This document shows positions 6,892 through 10,674 of a stretch of 10,674 nt of DNA, one piece after another. Source of the stretch: Candidatus Pacebacteria bacterium CG10_big_fil_rev_8_21_14_0_10_44_11 (GTDB lineage Bacteria; Patescibacteriota; Microgenomatia; UBA1400; PJMF01); contig PFDH01000058.1 of NCBI GenBank assembly GCA_002772705.1, positions 11,786 through 22,459 of the forward strand, written 5' to 3'. The position numbers were made by a program, and so were the translations under genes. Each line of letters begins with the position of its first letter. Position 1 is the first letter of the stretch. The notes below the pieces were generated by a model. That model saw only the letters and a program-made list of their open reading frames with translations, had not been told where the DNA came from and ran no database searches.

Positions 6892-7107
6892 TTATTCAGC
6901 CTTGGCTGGCTTGTAATGCGTGGTCATGCCAGATTTTTTCAACATCCTTAGCATCTTGGTCGGCACTCGCATTCGTTGTCTCACACCCTCCACTAACACC
7001 GTAACGGTATGGAGATTATACTTAAAGGGGCGCTTTGAGCGGTTTTTGGCGTGAGAAACCTTGTTGCCGATGTGTGCAATGACAGGAAATTTTTGCGCAA
7101 ATGCCAT
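6892..7107 (-). CDS. rpmB: 50S ribosomal protein L28
   Basis: A 71-residue basic protein of the large ribosomal subunit. Recognisable L28 features are GNKVSHAKNRSKRPFKYNLH (residues 14-33), the VEGVRQRMRVPTKMLR segment and the late LKKSGM turn. The N-terminus is short and lacks the CxxC zinc pair that many L28 proteins carry (it reads MAFAQKFPVIA). The gene stands alone on the minus strand, convergent with fmt at zero spacing. It has its own promoter at 7142-7170 and a leader of about 28 bases with only a weak GAAAG-type upstream sequence. Confidence 0.95.
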   Translation of the reverse strand: MAFAQKFPVIAHIGNKVSHAKNRSKRPFKYNLHTVTVLVEGVRQRMRVPTKMLRMLKKSGMTTHYKPAKAE

Positions 7108-7141
7108 AGTGATCTTTCAAAATTCACAACGAAGAACTGCA

Positions 7142-7170
7142 ATTGTACCATTACTTGACCGAGCGCGCAA
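7142..7170 (-). promoter_or_regulatory. Sigma-70-like promoter for rpmB
   Basis: On the minus strand TTGCGC (7170-7165) and TACAAT (7147-7142) are exactly 17 bases apart, and a TGG just before the -10 makes it an extended type. The predicted start near 7135 gives a leader of about 28 bases. It is divergent from the protease promoter at 7189-7217 without overlapping it. Confidence 0.6.
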
Positions 7171-7188
7171 TCTGAAGCGATGTCTAAA

Positions 7189-7217
7189 CTGACGGGGGTG
7201 TACAAAGCTTGTATAAT
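7189..7217 (+). promoter_or_regulatory. Promoter predicting a leaderless site-2 protease mRNA
   Basis: CTGACG (7189-7194) and a perfect TATAAT (7212-7217) are 17 bases apart. Counting 7 bases from the last base of the -10 puts the transcription start at 7224, exactly the A of the ATG. The -10 overlaps the TTG at 7209, so that codon cannot be the start if this promoter is used. Confidence 0.62.
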
Positions 7218-7223
7218 GGCGAA

Positions 7224-7889
7224 ATGGGTTTACTCCAATATCTAGCATCAAATCCAGTAGTCTTTTTTAGTTTGTCCATCACCTTGATAGTGGCAATCAC
7301 CATCCATGAGTTCGCCCATGCCTGGGTGGCCGACAAACTAGGTGACCCAACTCCCCGGCACCAAGATCGATTAACCTTAAATCCATTGGCACATTTAGAT
7401 CCAATTGGTACCTTGATGATTTTGTTCATCGGTTTTGGCTGGGGTAAACCAGTGATGTTTGACCCCTACAATTTAAAAAAACCCATCAGAGACGCCGCCT
7501 TGATTGCTTTGGCCGGACCAGCTTCAAACTTACTCTTTGCAACAATGATTGCAATCTTAATCCCAGTTCTCTCAGCTGTTTTTGGTCTGCCACTACAGAT
7601 TGCTGAAACAATCGGCTTTATCGCGATTTATTTTAACGTCATGTTGGCCATCTTCAATCTGGTACCTGTCCATCCATTGGATGGCAGTAAAATTGTTCTG
7701 GCTCTGCTACCCAAACAGATGGCACTTGAATATGAAGATTTTATGCGCCGCTACGGCACCTTGGTCTTGATTGCTCTGATTATTCCTTGGTCTGGAACTT
7801 CCGCAATTTCTGCCTTAATCTTGCCGGTAATTAACTTTGTGGTCAATTTATTTAGTGCATTTTCTGGAATGGTGGGCAGTTTAATTTAA
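7224..7889 (+). CDS. Site-2 protease family (M50) intramembrane zinc metalloprotease
   Basis: A 221-residue polytopic membrane protein of the short site-2 protease group, without a PDZ domain. The zinc site is intact: HEFAH (28-32) in the first helix and NLVPVHPLDG (145-154) with Asp153 as the third ligand. Other group signatures are NPLAHLDPIGT (53-63), GWGKPV (72-77) and AGPASN (97-102). These enzymes cut membrane-embedded substrates such as anti-sigma factors or signal-peptide remnants; the substrate here is unknown and no anti-sigma gene is adjacent. I choose the ATG at 7224 over the TTG at 7209 because the latter sits in a TATAAT promoter element. Its TAA stop overlaps the TAA of the convergent HAD gene within four bases. 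Confidence 0.93.
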   Translation: MGLLQYLASNPVVFFSLSITLIVAITIHEFAHAWVADKLGDPTPRHQDRLTLNPLAHLDPIGTLMILFIGFGWGKPVMFDPYNLKKPIRDAALIALAGPASNLLFATMIAILIPVLSAVFGLPLQIAETIGFIAIYFNVMLAIFNLVPVHPLDGSKIVLALLPKQMALEYEDFMRRYGTLVLIALIIPWSGTSAISALILPVINFVVNLFSAFSGMVGSLI

Positions 7890-8503
7890 AGTTGCAGCAA
7901 TGGTAATAACGCTGATAGCGAGGCAATTTTCTGAGCGTTTGAGCTAGTTGCTTGCCGATCAATCTGGATCGGCTTTAGCCCCGTCGGGCCATCTGTTTTC
8001 AAGAATTGAATCACTTCAGATTTGTCGTCAATCACGATTGCATTTTCTTCAAGCAAAGTTACAATCTCTGGAGAAAGTTTGTAATCAGCAATAATGAGGT
8101 GATCTGAACTAAAAAACTCAGCTAAACCGGTTTTTCGCAGTTTTTTTCGTTGCCAATCCTTATTGCCTTGACTAAAAATACCCAAAGTGAAGTGCGCCGA
8201 AAGTTGGGTTAAAACAGTTAATACCTCTGGAAAGAGTGCCTCGGCAAAGTTTTGAGCTAACCAAAAAGCAGCGGAAATATCTGCCATTTCTATCTCTGGT
8301 TGGTAAAAGGCAACGGTAGCAATAAAATCATCCGGATTATATTCAGTTCTTGAAGTGAGGTGACCAAGATACGCCTTTGCTGCCCGGTCAAAATTTTCTG
8401 GTAAAACGCCAATTTGCACCAGCGACTGGCGACAATTTTGAAGCAATTTTTGGGTGTCAACTAAAGTTTTATCGATGTCAAAGTACACTGTCTGCTCGGT
8501 CAT
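7886..8503 (-). CDS. HAD-superfamily hydrolase (phosphatase-like)
   Basis: A 205-residue soluble Rossmann-like hydrolase. The four HAD motifs are present: FDIDKTLVDT (8-17) with nucleophile Asp9 and acid/base Asp11, IFSQGN with Ser111, the YKLSPE Lys142, and VIDDKSEV with Asp159 and Asp160 for magnesium binding. The helical cap inserted between motifs 1 and 2 (about 18-95) is of the C1 type seen in phosphoglycolate-phosphatase-like enzymes. The substrate cannot be inferred. The gene is divergent from the MBL hydrolase with only 20 bases between start codons and convergent with the site-2 protease with a 4-base overlap. No ribosome binding site is present; the -10 element lies 8 bases before the ATG. 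Confidence 0.87.
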   Translation of the reverse strand: MTEQTVYFDIDKTLVDTQKLLQNCRQSLVQIGVLPENFDRAAKAYLGHLTSRTEYNPDDFIATVAFYQPEIEMADISAAFWLAQNFAEALFPEVLTVLTQLSAHFTLGIFSQGNKDWQRKKLRKTGLAEFFSSDHLIIADYKLSPEIVTLLEENAIVIDDKSEVIQFLKTDGPTGLKPIQIDRQATSSNAQKIASLSALLPLLQL

Positions 8504-8507
8504 TGTC

Positions 8508-8519
8508 TGCTATTATACT
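8508..8519. promoter_or_regulatory. Superimposed divergent -10 elements between the HAD and MBL genes
   Basis: The 20-base spacer 8504-8523 carries on the plus strand an extended -10, TGC then TATTAT (8508-8516), 7 bases before the MBL ATG at 8524. On the minus strand it carries a perfect TATAAT (8517-8512), 8 bases before the HAD ATG at 8503. A second plus-strand candidate, TATACT, is at 8514-8519. Both transcripts would begin within 1-2 bases of their start codons. No strong -35 is visible on either side; any would have to lie inside the opposite gene. Confidence 0.52.
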
Positions 8520-8523
8520 CATA

Positions 8524-9186
8524 ATGTCAGCGATCGAAATTACCAGCCTGACCCTCGGTGAACTGGATACTAATTGTTACTTGGTTGGGTGTACTACCAC
8601 CCGCCAAGCAATCATCATCGACCCGGCTGACGCCGGTGAGGCAATCGTTGACCAAGTTTTAGCCCTTCAGCTAAAACCAGCGGCCATTTTGCTGACTCAC
8701 GCCCACTTTGACCATGTCTTGGGAAGCTTGGCTGTCCAGTTGAGTTTTGATATTCCTATCTATATACATCCTGCAGACAATAAGTTGTTGGCAAAAACCC
8801 AAGCAAGCGCCGAACATTGGCTAAAGCATCCGGTTGATCCAGTGCCCTCAGCCAACCTGCGGCTTACCGACGGCCAAATCATCCAGTTTGGTCAAACTTC
8901 GGTACGCGTGTTGCACACGCCAGGTCATACTCCCGGCAGTTGTTCTTTCCTTTATCGCGCCCAAAACTCCCCCGAAGCTAAAGAACACTTTCAGTTTTCA
9001 GAAGACTCAATTTTATTTGATGGAGACGTTCTTTTTAAAGATGCTATTGGCAGCACTCAGCACCAATATTCCAGCAAAAAAGATCTGTATCAGTCGTTGC
9101 AAAAGATCAGAGAGTTGGGTCAGCTTCGGATTTTTCCAGGACACGGAGAGGCGTTTAATAGCAGTGATCAGCCACTATTGAATTAG
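8524..9186 (+). CDS. MBL-fold metallohydrolase, glyoxalase-II-like
   Basis: A 220-residue metallo-beta-lactamase-fold hydrolase with a complete dinuclear metal site: THAHFDH (58-64), TPGHTPGS with His135, FDGDVLF with Asp166/Asp168, and PGHGE with His207. The N-terminal LGELDTNCYLV and IIIDPAD strands are typical of the hydroxyacylglutathione-hydrolase-like group (the TNxYLV pattern). True glyoxalase II activity needs glutathione and is not implied; other thioesters or a general detoxification or repair role are possible. The open frame extends upstream to 8377, but that extension runs antisense through the HAD gene, and homology begins at the ATG at 8524, which sits at the right distance from an extended -10. 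It ends in TAG, 37 bases before the flavodoxin. Confidence 0.93.
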   Translation: MSAIEITSLTLGELDTNCYLVGCTTTRQAIIIDPADAGEAIVDQVLALQLKPAAILLTHAHFDHVLGSLAVQLSFDIPIYIHPADNKLLAKTQASAEHWLKHPVDPVPSANLRLTDGQIIQFGQTSVRVLHTPGHTPGSCSFLYRAQNSPEAKEHFQFSEDSILFDGDVLFKDAIGSTQHQYSSKKDLYQSLQKIRELGQLRIFPGHGEAFNSSDQPLLN

Positions 9187-9211
9187 CTAAGACCAAATTT
9201 TCCATGTACGG

Positions 9212-9217
9212 TATAAT
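9212..9217 (+). promoter_or_regulatory. TATAAT -10 predicting a leaderless flavodoxin mRNA
   Basis: A perfect TATAAT lies 6 bases before the ATG at 9224, so the predicted start coincides with the A of the start codon. Seventeen bases upstream AAGACC (9189-9194) shares only the central GAC with a -35 consensus. The geometry is the same as at the site-2 protease gene. Confidence 0.52.
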
Positions 9218-9223
9218 GAAAAG

Positions 9224-9682
9224 ATGAACATCCTCATCGTTTTTTCCACCTATTCTGGTAGCACGATGTCGGCGGCACAAGTCGCTCAACAAGTCTTTGA
9301 GGCAACAGGTAATCAAACAGCACTTACTCCAACTCTCGAGGCAAAACCTCAAGATTTCAATGACGCCGATCTGATTGTCATTGCTTCCCCTACTTGGGAT
9401 TATCAAGGCGAAGAAGGGCAACCTCATGAGGATTTTGTGCAAGCCTACCAAACCTTTGCCGGTCAAACTTTTCCTGCCAAAAAATTTGCCATTCTTGTGT
9501 TGGGAGACAGCAACTTTAGTCATTTTTGTGGCGCCGCTGATCATCTGGTAAAATGGGTGGCCGACCTGCAGGGAAAGTTAGCGACTGAAACACTTAAAAT
9601 TGATCAATATTACTTTAACGAACCAGAAAATGCCGCAAAAGTTAAGACTTGGGCGGAAAAATTGGCGCAATCGGCTGATTAA
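9224..9682 (+). CDS. Flavodoxin
   Basis: A 152-residue FMN-binding electron carrier of the short-chain flavodoxin type. The phosphate-binding loop is STYSGST (8-14) after the first strand MNILIVF. The first isoalloxazine loop is SPTWDYQGEEGQP (55-67), with Trp58 and Tyr60 placed to stack on the flavin. The second loop is LGDSNFSHFCGAADHL (93-108), matching the usual GDSxYxxFCxAxD pattern. Length is normal for the family. Flavodoxins pass single electrons at low potential in place of ferredoxin. The 2-oxoacid oxidoreductase gene starts 21 bases downstream on the same strand, so flavodoxin may accept its electrons; that link is an inference from position. Confidence 0.92.
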   Translation: MNILIVFSTYSGSTMSAAQVAQQVFEATGNQTALTPTLEAKPQDFNDADLIVIASPTWDYQGEEGQPHEDFVQAYQTFAGQTFPAKKFAILVLGDSNFSHFCGAADHLVKWVADLQGKLATETLKIDQYYFNEPENAAKVKTWAEKLAQSAD

Positions 9683-9690
9683 ACCGAAAT

Positions 9691-9696
9691 TAGAAT
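9691..9696 (+). promoter_or_regulatory. Possible -10 element before the oxidoreductase gene
   Basis: TAGAAT lies 7 bases before the ATG at 9704, matching the spacing seen at three other genes. No -35 is visible at 17 bases (CAATCG at 9668-9673). It may be an internal promoter or chance, since the gene could simply be co-transcribed with the flavodoxin. Confidence 0.28.
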
Positions 9697-9703
9697 AACG
9701 ACT

Positions 9704-10674
9704 ATGGCAGACCAGGTAAAACAGTTTTTGTGGAAAATCGGTGCCCCCGCTGGCTTTGGGGTGATGACGACTGGCCTGGCCATGAGCAAAATCGCCACCA
9801 GGTCTGGTTTCCATATCTTTGACTACACTGAGTACCCTTCTTTGATTCAAGGCGGCCACAATACCTACGAGGTCAATATTGCTGCTGGCTCAGTTACCAG
9901 CTCAAAGTGGATGATCGATTGCCTGGTTTGTTTGGCCCCAGAGACCTATAATCTGCATCAGCATCGATTACACCCGCAATCTCTAGTCCTCTTTGATTCA
10001 AAAGTCGGTTCACCAGAAAACCTTATTGGACTGCCAATTGACGTTCCATTTCAAAATCTGTTAAACGACTTAAAAGCTGGCAAAATCATGCTCAATATGA
10101 TTGCCCTGGGCGCCAGCGTGGCTCTGCTTGAGGGAGATCTTGACGTTTTAACAACCATGATCGAGCAGCAGTTCGCCGCCAAAGAAGCCGAGGTTGCACA
10201 GATGAACAGTGCCTGCGCCTCAGCCGGCTTCAATTATGTCAAAGAACACTTCGCGGATAAAGTTGTGCCAGTTTTGTCTGGAGCTGAAGCGCCAGAAACC
10301 GCCCCAACCGTGCTGGACGGCAACACTGCTTTTGCCCTGGGCAGCGTGGCAGCCGACTGCCGCTTCTATGCCGCCTATCCCATGTCACCTTCTTCCTCCG
10401 TCGTCGAAATCTTGGCCGGCTGGCAAGATACAACCGGCATGGTTGTTCGCCACGCCGAAGATGAAATTGGTGTGGTCAATGAAGCGTTAGGTGCCTCGTT
10501 TGCCGGTGTTCGATCTTCAATTGGCACTTCTGGTGGTGGCTTTGCCTTGATGGCTGAAGCAATTTCTTATGCGGGCGTCGCTGAAATTCCCCTAGTGATG
10601 TTTCTGGCTCAACGCCCCGGCCCCGCCACTGGCATGCCAACCTGGACTGAACAAGGTGATTTGCTGTTTGCTAT
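9704..10674 (+). CDS. 2-oxoacid:acceptor oxidoreductase, fused gamma-alpha subunit (5' part)
   Basis: The frame is open from the ATG to the window end, giving 323 residues of an incomplete protein. Residues 1 to about 185 form the gamma domain (GAPAGFGVMTTG at 13-24, YPSLIQGGHNTYEV at 44-57). From about 203 the alpha subunit begins, with YPMSPSSSVVE (225-235, the counterpart of the common YPITPST motif), HAEDEIGVVNEALGASFAG (250-268), TSGGGFALM (275-283) and QRPGPATGMPTWTEQGDL (303-320). This order marks the KorA-like gamma-alpha fusion that, with a thiamine-diphosphate beta subunit, converts a 2-oxoacid and CoA to acyl-CoA, CO2 and reduced carrier. The substrate (pyruvate, 2-oxoglutarate or a branched 2-oxoacid) cannot be told from this part. 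The beta subunit should lie just downstream. The usual TSGPGF reads TSGGGF here. No Shine-Dalgarno site is visible. Confidence 0.93.
   Translation, partial: MADQVKQFLWKIGAPAGFGVMTTGLAMSKIATRSGFHIFDYTEYPSLIQGGHNTYEVNIAAGSVTSSKWMIDCLVCLAPETYNLHQHRLHPQSLVLFDSKVGSPENLIGLPIDVPFQNLLNDLKAGKIMLNMIALGASVALLEGDLDVLTTMIEQQFAAKEAEVAQMNSACASAGFNYVKEHFADKVVPVLSGAEAPETAPTVLDGNTAFALGSVAADCRFYAAYPMSPSSSVVEILAGWQDTTGMVVRHAEDEIGVVNEALGASFAGVRSSIGTSGGGFALMAEAISYAGVAEIPLVMFLAQRPGPATGMPTWTEQGDLLFA

Noticed and set aside
8377..8523. An N-terminal extension of the MBL hydrolase frame back to an ATG at 8377
   Set aside because: It runs antisense through the 5' end of the HAD gene, its residues do not resemble the family, and the ATG at 8524 starts the homology and sits behind a -10 box.
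9155..9544. A 129-codon minus-strand frame over the flavodoxin gene
   Set aside because: The plus-strand flavodoxin has all expected cofactor loops; the antisense translation has no recognisable pattern.
1..10674. CRISPR arrays, tRNA or rRNA genes, insertion sequences, phage or defence modules
   Set aside because: No spaced repeats, cloverleaf-like sequence, transposase or integrase motifs were seen; all long frames are accounted for by ordinary chromosomal genes.

Overview
The window is a gene-dense bacterial chromosome segment of moderate GC with no mobile element, CRISPR array or RNA gene that I can see. Short proteins, almost no intergenic space (the longest gap is about 116 bases), few Shine-Dalgarno sites, divergent versions of universal genes and a proline-rich orphan protein together suggest a reduced-genome Candidate Phyla Radiation (Patescibacteria) organism, possibly Microgenomates. 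This placement is an inference from style, not a phylogenetic result. The genetic code looks standard: the frames end in TAA, TAG or, once, TGA, and no in-frame TGA interrupts a gene.

Left part (21-3122, all on the minus strand): an orphan acidic helical protein is followed by a compact mreB-mreC-mreD-like cluster for cell shape and wall synthesis. The MreB is unusual because several nucleotide-binding residues are replaced.

Centre (3184-6891, plus strand): a large O-antigen-ligase-type membrane protein with a C-terminal TPR region is followed after 2 bases by peptide deformylase, whose stop overlaps the start of methionyl-tRNA formyltransferase. Formyltransferase adds the formyl group to initiator Met-tRNA and deformylase removes it from new proteins, so this pair forms one cycle. 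Ribosomal protein L28 (rpmB, minus strand) abuts the end of fmt with no gap.

Right part (7224-10674): a short site-2 protease (plus), a HAD hydrolase (minus, sharing its last bases with the protease), an MBL-fold hydrolase (plus), a flavodoxin (plus) and the 5' part of a fused gamma-alpha subunit of a 2-oxoacid:acceptor oxidoreductase (plus, cut by the window end). The last two are probably redox partners.

The most notable non-coding signal is recurrent. For at least five genes a sigma-70-like -10 hexamer lies only 6-8 bases before the start codon, which predicts transcripts starting at or within 1-2 bases of the start codon (leaderless mRNAs). Two of these promoters are superimposed in a 20-base divergent spacer. 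I did not find a convincing undescribed multi-gene system; the best leads are the promoter architecture, the eroded MreB and the flavodoxin/oxidoreductase pair.
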